From Diplosphaera chodatii (taxonomy: Eukaryota; Chlorophyta; Trebouxiophyceae; Prasiolales; Stichococcaceae): 64,000 nt of DNA. Positions within the stretch are counted from its first letter, which is position 1. Every line of letters starts with the position of its first letter. Shown here piece after piece: positions 11,669-24,114 of this stretch. A model generated the notes under the pieces. That model saw only the letters and a list, made by a program, of their open reading frames with translations. It searched no databases and was not told the origin of the DNA. The stretch is from NCBI GenBank assembly GCA_032358165.1, contig JAALGY010000021.1:682001-746000 (forward strand), given 5' to 3'. The position numbers were made by a program, and so were the translations under genes.

Positions 11669-13602
11669 CTACGACGAGGACGAGCCGCTGCTGCTGCTGC
11701 TGCCCGACGTCGTGCTGCCGGAGCCGCTGCTGCTGCCGCTGGAGCTGCTGCTGGAGCTGCGGCCCCGGATGCGGCCCTTCTTCTCCTGCGCATGCCACTC
11801 GTTGTCAGCACCCGCACCTTTGCGGACTGCACCTCCTGCTTCTCTGCTCATCAGCTGCATGATGCTGCACAGTAGGGTTCTGGTGGCGCACCGGGGTGGG
11901 TGACCGCCTGCGGCGGGGCGGCGTGGGGGAGCGCCCCCTCGAGCGGCCGCCGCCGCTGCTGCGTGGCGGTGGGGAGCTGCGCCTGCTGCGCTCGGCGCTG
12001 CGGCGCCTGGCCGGGGGTGGTGTCCTGACATGGGTCACCGTCGCACATATGCATCGTCAGTGGTCCTGAACCAGCAGCTGTGCAATAGGGTTCGCGTTCG
12101 AACGAGTCGCTCACTGGTATCGACACTGTATCCCAAGCCTGTGACCCAGGGTGAACACTACAGTACCGAGCCCCGCGATGATCAAGTGATTCAGGGTGCA
12201 CCTGCGCCGCGGGCTGCCGGGGCGCCTCCTGGGGCTGGGCGACCGGCGGCGCCTGTCCCTGTCCCTGTCCGCAGTGCGCCGCGCGTCACGGCTGCGGTCC
12301 CCCCGGCCGCGGTCATCCCGCCTGCACAGGAGGGGCGCCAACTCTACTCTCACAATGCGGACCGCAGAAGCAGCCAATGCAGCACGCCACAGTATCTGAT
12401 GGAAATGCAGAGGGTGACCTCAGCGACATGGCAATCACGGCCTGCAGGCGTGCGACAAGCACCCAACTTGACACATATCTATCTGCCAAATACGAGGCAC
12501 GACTTGCTGACCTATCTGAGCCACGGCTGCGCACGTCCCGATCGCTGCGGCGGGGCTCGCGGTCGCGCCCGTCGCGGGACGAGCGTGGCGGCGACGGCAG
12601 CCTTTGCCGCTTGGCGGGGGGCGGCGGCAGCGGCGATGGCGAGCGGTGCTTTGGCGCCATCACGAAGGCCACGCTGCATATCGGCATGATGGCACTGTCA
12701 GACTGGGCTGCTGGCAGCGTGTCGACTCAGAAGCAGCATTGCTTGCAGCATCCGGGGCATGTGGCCCTCCGCAGACGATGGCAGCCTGTAAGGGGCCTAC
12801 GTGATGACGTTGCCATCCAGCTGGCCGCCATGCATGTTGTTCTTCGCCTCCTCTGCAGCAGTGGCTTCCTCATACTCCACATATGCAAACCCGCGTGACA
12901 GTCCCACCTGCGATGCTGGGCAGCCGTCATCTTCAGCTGGACAACATAGTTGTAGCAATGGACACGCTGCTCGATACGTGTCAGCTTGCTGTGCGTGCTG
13001 TACACCAATCAGTCTCGTGCCAGGGTGCACGCCCACCGTGCGGTCCATGGCAAGCTCCACGCTCTTGAGCTTGCCAAAGGTGGCGAAGATCTCCCGCATG
13101 TGCTCCTGGGTGACGTTGCGCGTCAGCTTGCCCACGTGCAGCTTGGTGCTGCTCACATCCGCCGCCCGCCCGCCGTCCTTGGCTGCCGGCTTGGCGGCGG
13201 CGCCATTCTGCGCCTCCGATGCTGCTGCCGGGGCCTTTGCGTCTGTGGACGCCTTTGCTGCCGGCTCCTTGCCCTTGGCATCGTCCTTTTCTACATCGTT
13301 GAGGCTCTTCGTTGGGGGCGGCGGCCCAGAACTGCAGCAGATTGCAGTTGCAAGGTGACAAGGGCGTCCAACGGCCATGCAGAGCCCATGACGCACTGTG
13401 CAGCGGCAAGATTGTACGTACAATGCCAGCCTGCTCCCTGCGACGAAAAGTATTGCTGTGTGAATCGCATGAACGCTCCGATGTCTGCAGGGTCATCATA
13501 CCCTGAGGATGTGCCAGAGCTGGATGACGAGCCGGAGCCGCTGCTGCTTGAACCCGAGCCCGAGCTGCTTGATGAGGGCGACGCTGCTTTGTCGCGCGCC
13601 AT
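11669..13602 (-). CDS. RNPS1: RNPS1/SR45-like RNA-binding protein with serine-rich domains
   Basis: RNPS1 is a nuclear splicing activator and peripheral exon-junction-complex factor. Exon 1 (from the ATG at 13602) encodes MARDKAAS and a poly-Ser/Gly run. The next exon (about 13342-13035) is acidic/Lys-rich, then starts the single RRM with KLHVGKLTRNVTQEHMREIF (RNP2 region). It is spliced after DRT to VGLSRGFAYVEYE (RNP1 region, about 12905-12865), matching the RNPS1 RRM closely. Downstream exons give a Pro/Arg tail (about 12660-12530), an RD/RS-rich exon with RRRRSPSPRRRPGSP (about 12340-12195), a second RS-rich exon (about 12035-11880) and a final Ser/Gly exon ending at 11669. The two-sided SR architecture is that of plant SR45 as well as RNPS1. 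The gene is transcribed away from PRPF38. Confidence 0.9.
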
Positions 13603-14235
13603 AGCAGGTGTCAGCACGCTCCCGAGGCGGTGACCAGCCCTGCCCAGCCACCAGTCGCCTGCTGACCCCTCAGCTCGTGCTGCAAACAGCAAAGGCGGCC
13701 CGATCGTTCCACCGCTCAGCGTTTATATATAGGTTCGTCCATTGCTGCAACACGCTCTCCTGCATGCCTGATGGAGCACCGTTGCCTGCAGGAAGTTCAT
13801 TCAAGCCCATCAGTACACCGTTCACTTGCAGGCGTGGTCTTGAGCCCACCTGCAGCTGACAGCCGGTGGCGACGATCTTCAACGTACCTTGCTATCACGC
13901 CTGCAACGTGGATGAAAGTACACACTGGCTGCACTCTGCACTGACTCCGCCACACGGTCTCGACACACCAGTTAGGCAGTCCCAGATGTGCAGAAGTGCA
14001 AATGTGCAAGTCGTCAAACCGCAAAATGCCATGCATCTCTCAACCTGCGTACACGTTGCCAGCATTTCACCTATGTGTACCTGGCGGTGACCCTGCGCTC
14101 GTCATACAACCTGTATGAGACAGGTCTGCATGCAACACATGTGCGCGCAGTTGTGTGCAGACACGAGGGATGTGCCGACAGGCCTTTGACGTACAGCAAT
14201 ACTCAGACCAACAAGAAGGACACTGAACAGCGCTC
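13603..14235. promoter_or_regulatory. Shared upstream region of RNPS1-like and PRPF38 genes
   Basis: This 633 nt region separates two head-to-head splicing-factor genes, so it must hold both promoters. A TATA element for the minus gene lies at 13722-13729. Nothing comparable was found facing PRPF38. I see no exons here. Confidence 0.5.
13722..13729 (-). promoter_or_regulatory. TATA box of the RNPS1-like gene (TATATAAA)
   Basis: Read on the minus strand the sequence is TATATAAA, an exact TATA consensus. It lies 120 nt upstream of the ATG at 13602, a usual distance for a short 5' leader. Confidence 0.6.
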
Positions 14236-16251
14236 ATGGCGAACCGGACGGACCCCAATGCCGCCACCGTCCATGGTACAAATCCGCAGGTAAGGAATGC
14301 CGCACGTCGGTCACATTGTGATGATCACCAAGCGCGGCACATTGCAGCAAACCACCGCAGACCGCGAGGTCGAGCATCCTGGCGGCTGACATCCTTCGAA
14401 GCTCCAATATACGGGGAATGCATCGGTGGCTGTGCAGCAGTGCATGCCCTACAATGCCTGCGGCATGTCTTCATTTGCAGAATCTGGTGGAGAAGATCGT
14501 GCGCAGCAAGATCTATGACTGCCAATACTGGAAGGAGCACTGCTTTGGACTAACAGCAGAGTCGTTGATTGACAAGGTACGGTATGACTGCTGTGATGCC
14601 TGCATCGTTGGCGCAGATGACGCACTGCAAGCAATATCTGTTTCGGTGGAGCCATGCACATAGACTCTTACCCTCACTGGGTAAATACTGGATTGTACAG
14701 GCAGTGGGTCTGAGGGCGGCGGGCGGCACATTTGGCGGTGCCCGCAAGCCCTGCGAGTTCATGTGCCTCACGCTGAAGCTGCTGCAGATCCAGCCGGACA
14801 AGGACATCATCATTGAGTACATCAAGAACGACGAGTTCAAATACGTCCGCATGCTGGGTGAGTGCCTTCTCTGCCAGATGTCTGGCCCGTGTATGGAGGG
14901 TGCGCCCTGCGAGTAGTCAACACCCCTATCCGCACTGACACATGGCTGCACACTGGATCCTCCAGAAACCCAAGTTTGTCTGCGATGCCTGCAGGTGCGT
15001 TCTATCTGCGCTTAGTGGGCAAGCCGCTGGACGTGTACAACTATCTGGAGCCGCTGCTGAGCGATTTCAGGAAGGCAAGATGGTTGCAGGCACCAACAGA
15101 GTGGTTTTTGCACGCGCATACGTCTGCTCCCATTAGTCTCGTTCATGCCTCTAATTATATTGCGCCTGTCAACGCAGCTTCCTGCTGCAGGTGCGGCTGC
15201 GGAACCTGGATGGCACCTTTGAGCTGAGCCACATGGACGAGGTGGTCGACAGGATGCTGCACTCGGACCTACTGTTCGACATTGCGCTGCCGCGCATCCC
15301 TCACAGGTTCTACAGAAACCCAGTTGATGCTAATCCTTGAAAGGCCTGTTCACCTCATGCTCAGTGGTCAGCCCCTGGTCGAATTGCTTGTGCGGGTCAA
15401 ACATGCTGGTGCTTTTGAGCTTTGCGCTGACAAAAGTTGCAATGTGTTTCAAGAGCTGGCAACATGGCCACAGGCACACCCTTGAGAAGATTGGGCAGCT
15501 GGACCCGTATGTCAGCGCCGTGGACTTGGATGCTGATGCCCTTGAAGCTGAGGTGCGCACATTAAAAGCCAGATGCAGATCGTGTTCGACTGCACAGTGT
15601 CTGCTCAACTGCCTGTTGTAGCAGAGCATCGCCACGGACATGAAGCATGCCCACAGGGGCAACCATGTGCTGCGGGCTGACTCGCATGCGTGCCGCGCAG
15701 CTGGGGGCGGCGCAGGAGGAGGCGGCGGCGATGGAGGTGGAGGCGCCCAGCCCGCCCCGCAGCCCCAGCCGCAGCCGCAGCCGGGACCGCAAGGAGGAGC
15801 GGGCGCGGGAGAAGTGGCGGGACCGCGACTCCACCCGCCGCGTCCGGTGCCCCCACCCCGCACCATGCTGCCTGGCGCATCTGCACTGCGCACGAGGAGC
15901 GGCTTGCTGCTCGCTCAAGCTTCCCAGCACACCTCTGAATAATGCTCTCCTCGGTCTCATGCCAGTAAACATTGCGACCGTTGGTACCAAGACAGTGTCG
16001 GCCATGTTTCAACAGGGACCGTGATGTGGAGGCGCCGGCCGTGGAGGAGAATGGCCACGGCGGCGACCGCCACAGGGACCAGGACAGGCATCACGATCGG
16101 GACCGGGAGGGGGAGAAGGACAGGCACCAAGAGCGAGACCGGGATCGGGACAGGGACAGGGAGAAGGACCGGCACAGGGACAGGGACCGGGAGCATGAGC
16201 GGCGGCGGCCCCGCAGCCGCAGCCGCGACCGGGAGCGGGGCGGCCGGGACC

Positions 16252-16283
<32 letters not shown>

Positions 16284-16669
16284 GAGAGGGGCAAGGGCAG
16301 GGAGAAGGGCAGGGAGCGGGAAGGTGACAGGGACAGGCGGCGCCGCCGCAGCCGCAGCGGCAGCCGCGAGCGCCCGCACCGCAAGGAGGTGCGGCGTCCT
16401 CCCCCCGTTATGCATTAATCATCCCCCTTCCGACATTGTCTGCAGCGCGGTGTATGCCAGCATAGGCCGGGCAGCAGCAGGCAGCAACTGCGCATGTTCC
16501 CAACAAATGCGTATTCTCATTTCAGGCGAGACGAGAGGGTGGTCGGAGGGGACGTGATGAGGACCTGCCTCCACCTCCAGCCGGCGGCGGCGGCAGCAAG
16601 GACGAAATGTCTGTTGACCAAACGAATGCGATGCGCTCAAAGCTTGGGCTTGCGCCTTTGAAGCAATGA
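14236..16669 (+). CDS. PRPF38: Pre-mRNA-splicing factor 38 (PRPF38) with RD/RS-rich tail
   Basis: PRP38 belongs to the U4/U6.U5 tri-snRNP/B complex and is needed for spliceosome activation. Exons run: 14236-14289 (MANRTDPNAATVHGTNPQ); 14481-14575 (LVEKIVRSKIYDCQYWKE); 14700-14856 (GGTFGGARKP, LKLLQIQPDKDI); about 14995-15073 (YLRLVGKPLDVYNYLEPLL); about 15190-15306 (LDGTFELSHMDEVVDRML); then about 15490-15552 (LEKIGQLDPYVSAVD), and an Arg/Ser/Asp-rich tail through 15660-16390. The last exon ends with MRSKLGLAPLK and a stop at 16667-16669. The core motifs match the PRP38 fold, and the C-terminal peptide is typical of the plant/animal PRPF38 group. The tail holds long RD dipeptide runs (16070-16340). 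The start codon follows directly from the family N-terminus. Confidence 0.93.
16060..16345 (+). repeat. Low-complexity RD/RS-encoding repeat
   Basis: GGGACAGGGACCGG-type units are repeated many times and encode alternating Arg-Asp. This is a coding microsatellite within the PRPF38 tail and is likely to vary in length between strains. Confidence 0.8.
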
Positions 16670-16717
16670 CAAGCGCTTTGCCAAACATGAACTCACAGTC
16701 ATGAATCAACAGGTCAA

Positions 16718-16722
16718 TGTAA
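16718..16722 (+). terminator. Possible TGTAA polyadenylation signal of PRPF38
   Basis: TGTAA is the usual polyadenylation signal of chlorophyte mRNAs. This copy lies about 50 nt after the PRPF38 stop. Only its position supports it. Confidence 0.35.
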
Positions 16723-16904
16723 GCTATGCACGACACGATGCAATGTTACCAACAAGCAACAAGGCACTGGTGTTCATGATCTATCAACTACATACAGGTT
16801 GCAACAAATGTGCGCAGATTGCAGCTGGCACTCTACCCAATCGAATGAACACACCCCGCTCCTACCCATGCCCACTCCATGCCACACACCCTTGAAAATT
16901 TCAA

Positions 16905-19900
16905 TCACATTCTTATCTGATCTTCAAAGGTGTCTAGCTGTTTCACCTGTACAGCAGCATTTGAAGTTGGTGATAATCTTGCTGTACCACAGCTGTCAGC
17001 AACAGCTTGCGGCACATCGCTGTGCGTGATGACACTCACCCGCCAGAGTCCACGGTACACGACTGCCCCGCACGCAGTGGCTGCCAAGCCGGCAGCCCAA
17101 GCCATGCCCGAATGCCCGGCCAGACCAAATTGCGTGGCCTGCCGAAGCAGTGCAGAACCCCACTCAGCATCACACGCAGTCCACTCCCGCAGGCGCACGC
17201 TGAACAAGGAGTCATCAGGAACAGACGGTCCTTTACATGCAGGGCCTCGACGTCTGAATGGGCTGCAGGAAGTAAAGTCTCACTATGTTGGCGAGGCCAG
17301 CCGCGCCCACAGCACTGACGGTGGTCCCCTGCAGGACGGCCTGCCGCCTGTCGGCACGCTCAGACTCCAGCACCCGCGTCCGCAGCCGGAACTCCCCCGA
17401 CTGCAGCTGTCCTAGTGTGCTGCATGCCAGTGGGTACACGCTATCAGGCCCCGCTGAGACAAGCACACTGTAGACCGCAGCCACCAGCAGTATGGGCAAG
17501 CAACACTGCACGTAACATATGCGAGTCAGTGGCAAAGGATGGCAAGCGTCGTCCGCCTCATGCTGGCAACTGCCCGCATACTGGATCGAGCACGACACAT
17601 GCTCAGCCGACACCTGCACTCACCTGTCCATGGCTGCAATGCGTGTGGGCATGGCGGCGGCATCGCTGCCGATCTGCACCGCCTGCTCCTGCAGCCGCTC
17701 TAGCACAAAGCCCTGCGCCTGCTGTGCGTCCTGCGGCCCCATGCAGGCGCGTCAGCTTTGCACACGCTGCCGGGCAACTTGTTGCACCAAACCCAGTGCC
17801 GGTGCCTGGTCTTCAAAACGACTTCGTGGCTTATCCACACCTGAACTGTCAGCTGGTGGCCGATCAAACACAGGGCGCACCTGCAGGTTGAGCAGCTCCA
17901 GCGCGTACGGTTTGGCTGTGTCCGAGAAGCTGTAGTTCGGGTCCAACGCCTGCGATGGTGAGCAGCCACAGCGTATGTCAGCTATAAGTAAAGTGGCTCG
18001 TTATAATAAACTCTGGTGTTTTCCAGCAGGGTACAGACCAGGTGTCCTCGGCCATGTCATCACCTTGCCCAGACCCTCAAGGGTAGAGAATGCCCTCAGC
18101 ACGAATGTGAAGGTGGCAGGGAACCTGAATGGCTGGTCCAATGCAATCGCAAACAGATCCTCGCCAATGTTCTGCACCGTACATCCGACACATCACGTGG
18201 TGTATCAGAAGGAACCTCTGCCGAATGTTGCACAGCGTCACAGCGTCCAGCAGCATTGCATGTTGCAGTCAACAAGACGTGCACCGCTATGGTCTCCTCC
18301 CGCTGCGTAGCCTGCTGAAAATTCTTCAGGAAGTAGGTCAGGGAGCGGCGGATGCTGAACAGGTCGGCTGTGGGCACGATGATCTTCAGATCAATCAGTG
18401 CCTTGATGACCTGTACAGCAACATTGCCGTAGGCTGTCCTGCCATCTTTTGATATAGTTACGTGCAGTAGGCACTCAAAGGATCAGGATGCAGAGAGGGG
18501 CATCTACAGCACCTGCTCAGAGTCCTGGCGATAGATGCCGTAGAACACGTCCAACAGCTTATCCCTGCTACCCGCTGTGCTCGACATCATACCTGGGCAG
18601 AACGATGGGCTACATAACGATTTGGTTGCGTGATGATTCGGTTGCATAATGATGTGATTCTGGCACAGCATGCTCAACCATTAATGCCCGGCAGACGTAG
18701 GAGTTGCCCAGCACAAGCCATGCCAAGTGCAGCAAAGCCAGCAGAGGTGCATCGTCATGCTCACCGAAGTCGTAGAACAGCAGCTGCCCACGGCTGCCGA
18801 CTGCCAGGTTGCCTGGGTGAGGGTCTGCAACATGCAATCATCAGCTAAGGGCGGGACGGATGATGCACACATTCATCCGAAGATGCCCTAGTAACCTGTG
18901 GTGTTGTGCGCAATGTATGCTTTGTGTGAGGTATGCACAGGGCTCGGTCTCCTGTGCACAGTCATGGGGCACCAGCATGGAGGAACCCGTGACGAAGTAT
19001 CTGCAAAAGATATGCTTCAGTTGCGCGGCGGGCAACAGCGCCAGTGTCCAGCCCCGCCGCTGACAGCTGCTGGACGCTGGTGATCTGCGAGGTATAGTCC
19101 TTTTAGTCAGCCAGCAGTGGTGTCACACGGCAGCACCTGTCGGTCATGTACGTCTGAGTTGTTGAAGGTGATCATGACTGCTCGCCTTGATGCCAGGGAG
19201 GTAGGACAGGGTGATGACACGGGCTGAGGTGGTCCCCCTGCAGAATGCAAATGTGACCAGGCTCAGCATGATGCACACATATGGCACCAGCGACTAAAAC
19301 CGTACGCATACGTCTGCTCAAAGCACCTCACCAGTGTACGACTGGAGCTTCAACCCAGTCAATGTCGCGGAAGTTGCGCCGGAAACGATCGGCATTGCGC
19401 CCCTCGTTCAAATAATCGATTTCCTGCAGGTGCAGCGCTTCCCATCTCGTCTTTTGGGCCCCGCGACATCATTGAGCACAGCACTTGAGCAAGCCAGCTG
19501 CATCTCGTGTGCCTGCAGCGTGCAGGTGGGTGCGGCACCTGGTAGAGGATGGTTGACACCTCCTTATATGCCCCTCAGGTCGCGGCGCCCCTCGTCCTGC
19601 CGGTCGACAAATGCCGCCACCTTGCCCAGCTCCTCCAAGTCGATGTCAAACAGCTCCTGCAGATTTACGGGATCCTCGAGGGCATGGCACAGGGAATATT
19701 GAAAGCCAGAGTGATTTTGCTAGACCCGTAGTTGACTTTCCATGCGAATCATGGCGAAACCTCACCTTCAGCCCTGGGCGTTGGACCTTGACAACAACCT
19801 CGTCTCCATTCCGCAGCCGTGCACGATGCACCTGTTACACGGAGCACCGACATGAGTGTTATAGTGCACTCACGAACACCGTGAACTTTTATCTACATCC

Positions 19901-21660
19901 ATTGAAGCGCATCTCATGAAGGATCACAGAAAACAGGCCTTGCCATGTCAGCTCAGGCCAACACTGACAACACGGTGCCACCCTGCAGCAAGCAGATGTA
20001 GCCAACTGCCGGATCGCTGCTCCATATGATGAAGTAGTACTGCACCTGGCCCAGGCTGGCGGCGGCCAGCGGTTGCTCGTTGAATGTCGCAAACAGCTGT
20101 TCTGGCGGTGCACCCAATTCTGCCTCGAAGATCGCCCGAGCCTTTGCGACCGGAAACGCCGGCACACGGTCCTGCACAGCATGGCTAAACTCAGCAAGGA
20201 ACAGACATCGCAGCTGCAGACACTTGCCATGTAACCTTCAGCAGTGTGGCTGTACAGTGACACCTCGCCAAAGCACACGCCTCTCACATAGCGTGTTATG
20301 GGCATTTGCCATTGCAAGCACACGACAAGCACACCTGCAGCAGTGCCAGCTCCTCGGTGAATTCCGGAGGCAGGAGGTCGCTTCGAGTGCTGAACAGCTG
20401 GCCTAGCTTGATGAATGTGGGGCCTAGCTGCAGCAGCGTCCCCCGCAGCCAGACAGCCGTGCGCCGCCGCCGCGCCTGTACACGTGCAATAATGATTCAA
20501 CTAAATCTACACCTAAACAAATGAAACGGCAACATCTAGACAGACATGACTCGCCTGCTTGATCTCAGGAAGAGTATGACTAGGAACACACAAAGCATCG
20601 TGGCAGTGTCGACCCAATCAGAAGGCCAAGAAACACATGTTTCTAACAATTGCCTGGGAATGCAGTGCGCGAACACTCACAAGCACAGAGTCTGTATACG
20701 ATCTGGCTCACCGACTGTTTGGCCTCTGTGAAGCCGCCTGGGTACGACTGTTTCGTCTCTATGAGCCACAGCCGCGTGCGCAGTGACGCCAGCGATGTCC
20801 AGATGCTGACGGTGCGCTGCCACCTGGAGTAGCTGTCCGTTGACCACTCAACGCTGGTGCTGACCGGCAACTCCCGGATGCCTGGTGACCAAAACTGTCT
20901 GTAAGTGCGAAATGCGCATGTGCACACCACGCGGATTGGTCACATCTGCAGACAGTCCAGCAGCCACCTGAGTCGGACACCTCAGCCTCCACCAGGACCT
21001 GGCCGGCGCGCGTCTGCGTCAACACCTCGGCGGCCACATTGGCTGCGGACTCGATTTGCGGCTGCTCAGCAGATGCCATGCGCTGCGCATCCACACCATT
21101 CACTCCGGGGCGGAGCTGCTGCGCCCATGCATTGCTGCTTGGCCTCCCACTGACGCCAACAAAGCTGCTGGCTGGTGCATCATTTGTTCGCTGCTGCGCT
21201 GGCGCAGCGAAACGCGTGGCTGATTCCCGCGAGAAGTTTGTGCGCCGCTGCGGCAGACCATATTGTCCGCCAGACTGAGGCGCCTGCCTGCCCTGAGCGC
21301 CACCGCTGTCCCTGCCATCCTCCCCGCCTCGCTGCTGTCCGACCGGTGCTGTGCTGAGAGCAGCTGCTGGAGATGTGCGCTGCTCCTCTGGCAGGTGCAA
21401 TGGCACCATCCGGACCTCCCGCTGGGGAGCCCGCACCGCTGCAGTGGTGCCCGTGTGCCGCGGCCTGCAGCCATCGCGTTGACGCCTGCAAAACACATCA
21501 GCGCTATATTTTGCAGGCTGGATAGCCACAGCTGATGTATGTGTGGCCAATTGCTATGCCAGCGGACCAGCATTGTGGCAGGCATTGTGGCACCCGACCT
21601 GGGGATGGGGCTTGCTGGCAGCCGCAGGGCTCCAGGCGGACTAGCAGCATGCAGCTTCAT
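16905..21660 (-). CDS. Plastid ABC1/UbiB-family atypical protein kinase (ABC1K)
   Basis: ABC1K proteins are atypical kinases that influence prenylquinone metabolism, often at plastoglobules. Exon 1 (ATG at 21660, [15 protein letters not shown]) splices at 21597 to a long basic/Ser-rich exon, which reads as a chloroplast transit peptide plus linker (about 21490-20970). The kinase core then shows [20 protein letters not shown] (KxGQ motif, about 20350-20430), [19 protein letters not shown] (near 20150), AAASLGQV plus [19 protein letters not shown] (Ala-rich loop and ATP-binding Lys, near 20060 and 19800), [11 protein letters not shown] (catalytic loop) and LLFYDFGE (metal-binding DFG, near 18770). 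The C-terminal region has [15 protein letters not shown] (near 17370), characteristic of the plant plastid clade, and a hydrophobic segment near 17100. The exact 3' exon is less sure. It is head-to-head with ORC2 and convergent with PRPF38. Confidence 0.87.
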
Positions 21661-22166
21661 ATTGTCAGGATTGAACAGACGGACATCCGTTAGTGGTAAG
21701 CTACCAAATGACTCTCTGTGAGGCTCCATGCATGACTGCAATTGAATGTGCGACGTCATCAAAGCACGTGCATGCTGTGCCAGCGCATACAAACTGCCGG
21801 TCACAACAACACTGAACGGCGGTCGCTGTCATCATGGAAACGCTGATCTTCATTTGATCTGTTCACAGATTCAACCACAACCGGGTTCACAAAGTCGCAA
21901 GGGATCTCGCATATGTCGCCTGCGTTGCTGCGCATACTTCAGATGTTCAGCTGCTTGTTGTGACCAGCGAACAGCGTCACACCTGCATCGTATTCCATCA
22001 CTTGGAAGCTGCTGATTTGATATACTGTACGACATGTAGCAGATCAGGCTGTAGTCGCATGGCGGCATTGTGCAAGCAAAGCGCCATTGCCTATCAGGTG
22101 ATCCATGGCCAGACGAGCCAGGTCTAGTCGCCCATCGCTGAGGCCAGCAGACAGCTGGGCCGCTCT
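21661..22166. other. Divergent intergenic region (ABC1K / ORC2)
   Basis: This 5' flank is shared by the two genes. An in-frame upstream Met for the ABC1K gene (near 21729) and an upstream out-of-frame ATG before ORC2 (22105) fall here, so 5' extensions are possible. No TATA element is evident. Confidence 0.4.
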
Positions 22167-24114
22167 ATGGCCGATCCTCCAGAATATTTTAGACGGCGGC
22201 CTCGTACTGGACATGCCGCTGACTGCAGCCTTGCGGATCTGGGCATCTCAGCAGGTCGCAGCCTCATGCTACCTTGCGTGTATGGACCCTGCAACTTCTT
22301 GGTAGCTCATGCCATGGCCTGTGCAATGTTTGAAGCAATGGCCACCTGACCAAGTGCAAACTTTGCTGAGTTGAGTGTGCTGCCACAGTCAGCTGCGATG
22401 CAGCCAGCAAGCTGCTGGACGGCCTTCCAGATCGGCACAGCAGAGCACGCGCACAGCTACGGCAGCGGCATCAGGAGGAGTTTGCGGCCTGGCTGTTTGA
22501 GTTGGAGGCAGGCTTCAACCTGTGCTTCTATGGGTTCGGATCAAAGCGCAGCCTGCTTAGGGTGGGTGCCTGAATACCAGTGAGCAACCAGAGGACCGTG
22601 GTGAACAGCTGCATGTCATGTCTGTTGTTGTCTCAGGTGGGCGCTTTTGCCATCTGTATAGGACTTTGCCGACAGCTGCTTGAGCCACAGTATCGTGCTG
22701 GCGGTGTCAGGGCTGCAGAAAGCCGTGACTGCGCACCAAGTGCTGGTGCAAGCAGCCGCTGCGCAGCGCCATGAAAACCCTGCAAGTGTCAGGTGTGAAA
22801 CTGGCGTCATTGCAGCGTTTTCAAAGCGCACACTGAACTGGCATGTGGTGTTGCTGACACTGTATCATGCGAGACTTCTATATGGCTTGAGCTAAATTGG
22901 CCCTTGGTGGCAGGACGAAGTCAGATCAACAGCTGCTGGCAATGATTGCGGGGCATGAGGCGCCACTCGCTGTGATCCTGTTCAATATTGAAGGACCGGG
23001 TGGGTCGATTCGGACAGGCTTCTTTCCTGAGCTGCACCACAGAAGAGTTGACCTGTGATGTGCCAGTGGATGCTGTGCAGTATGTAATATAAAGATGTGA
23101 TTGCAGGGCTGCGGACACGCGAAGCCCAGTCGCTGCTGAGCCAACTGGCGGCATGCCCCAACATCAGACTCGTTGCCTCGTTCGACGACGTCAACACACC
23201 CGTGCTCTGGGACGAGTAAGTACCGGCCATGTTGTGGAACTCCACTAATGCATTCTTGTGGCAGCATGCATGTGACTCATGCTGTGCTGAGCTGCAGCAC
23301 AACTGCCAGCAAGTTCAACTGGCTGTTTCACGATGTCAGCAACTTCGAGCCGTACACATGGGAGTTGGCCGAGGCTCGGGTTCCGTCACTTCTTGCGGGC
23401 GGAAGGTAGGGTCGCCCCACAACAGGGACTCCAGCATACTGAAAGCGCTTGCAGCACTCTGGCCATAGCCTGGTTGCCGGTGTGAGTAGGTGAAGCCCTG
23501 CTGAGCTCGGGGGGCATGAGGACTGCAGGTCGCATGCAACGGAGGTCTCAGCGGCAGAGGTGCTCAAGTCGCTGCCGCCGAAGGCACGGAAGATCTTCGC
23601 CATACTTGTGACTCATACACAAGACAAAGACGGGCCAGGAGGTGAGCCACTTCTGAGACAAGGCCGGTGAACCAGCATTGTGGCAATCATGTATGTCCGA
23701 CGTGATCACGGTTGCACACTCGTCACCACGCTATTGTGTCATCTCCGTCTGGCGTGGCTCACCCCACAGGCGTGGGCTTTCACAGCTTGTTCAAACAGTG
23801 CCGCTCCAAGTTTCTGGTCGGCAACGAAGCCAACCTCAAGGCGCATCTGGCCGAGTTCAGGGACCACCAGCTGCTGCGCGAGAGGTGCCGTGCTTGCAAG
23901 ACCCAATGGATGACGTCTTGGGACACATCACAAACTGGCCTGGTTTGTCAACAATTTGCCGGCACTAATGTTGATGCTTGCAGACATGGGCACAGTCACT
24001 TGTGAAGTCGCGATGTCTTGCAGGCGGGCGGAGGATGGCGCAGAGCTCCTGTATGTGCCGCTGTCGGAGGACGCCCTCGCAAATGTGCTCAACGACTTGC
24101 AAGCAGCGACCTGA
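22167..24114 (+). CDS. ORC2: Origin recognition complex subunit 2
   Basis: ORC2 is a core subunit of the six-protein complex that marks replication origins. Recognisable exons are: 22167-about 22277 (ADPPEYFRRRPRTG); about 22406-22560 (FAAWLFELEAGFNLCFYGF plus GSKRSLL, the ORC2 signature); 22657-about 22790 (DFADSCLSHSIVLAVSGL); about 22917-23005 (APLAVILFNIEGPG); about 23108-23215 (LLSQLAACPNIRLVASFDD, then NTPVLWDE); about 23309-23360 (FNWLFHDVSNFEPYT); about 23530-23640 (VLKSLPPKARKIFAIL); about 23768-23886 (VGFHSLFKQCRSKFLV, then LKAHLAEFRDHQLL); and the last, about 24025-24114 (AELLYVPLSEDALANVL). The order and spacing fit ORC2 throughout, including the C-terminal winged helix. The protein is compact, with little of the disordered N-terminus seen in animals. 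The start at 22167 is the first in-frame Met of this exon, and an upstream exon cannot be excluded. Confidence 0.9.

Noticed and set aside
11611..11903. Plus-strand Leu/Cys-rich open frames as a membrane protein
   Set aside because: They are the antisense of the Ser/Gly codon repeats of the RNPS1-like last exon.
16091..16384. Minus-strand Ser/Arg/Leu-rich open frame as an SR protein
   Set aside because: It is the antisense shadow of the PRPF38 RD repeat.
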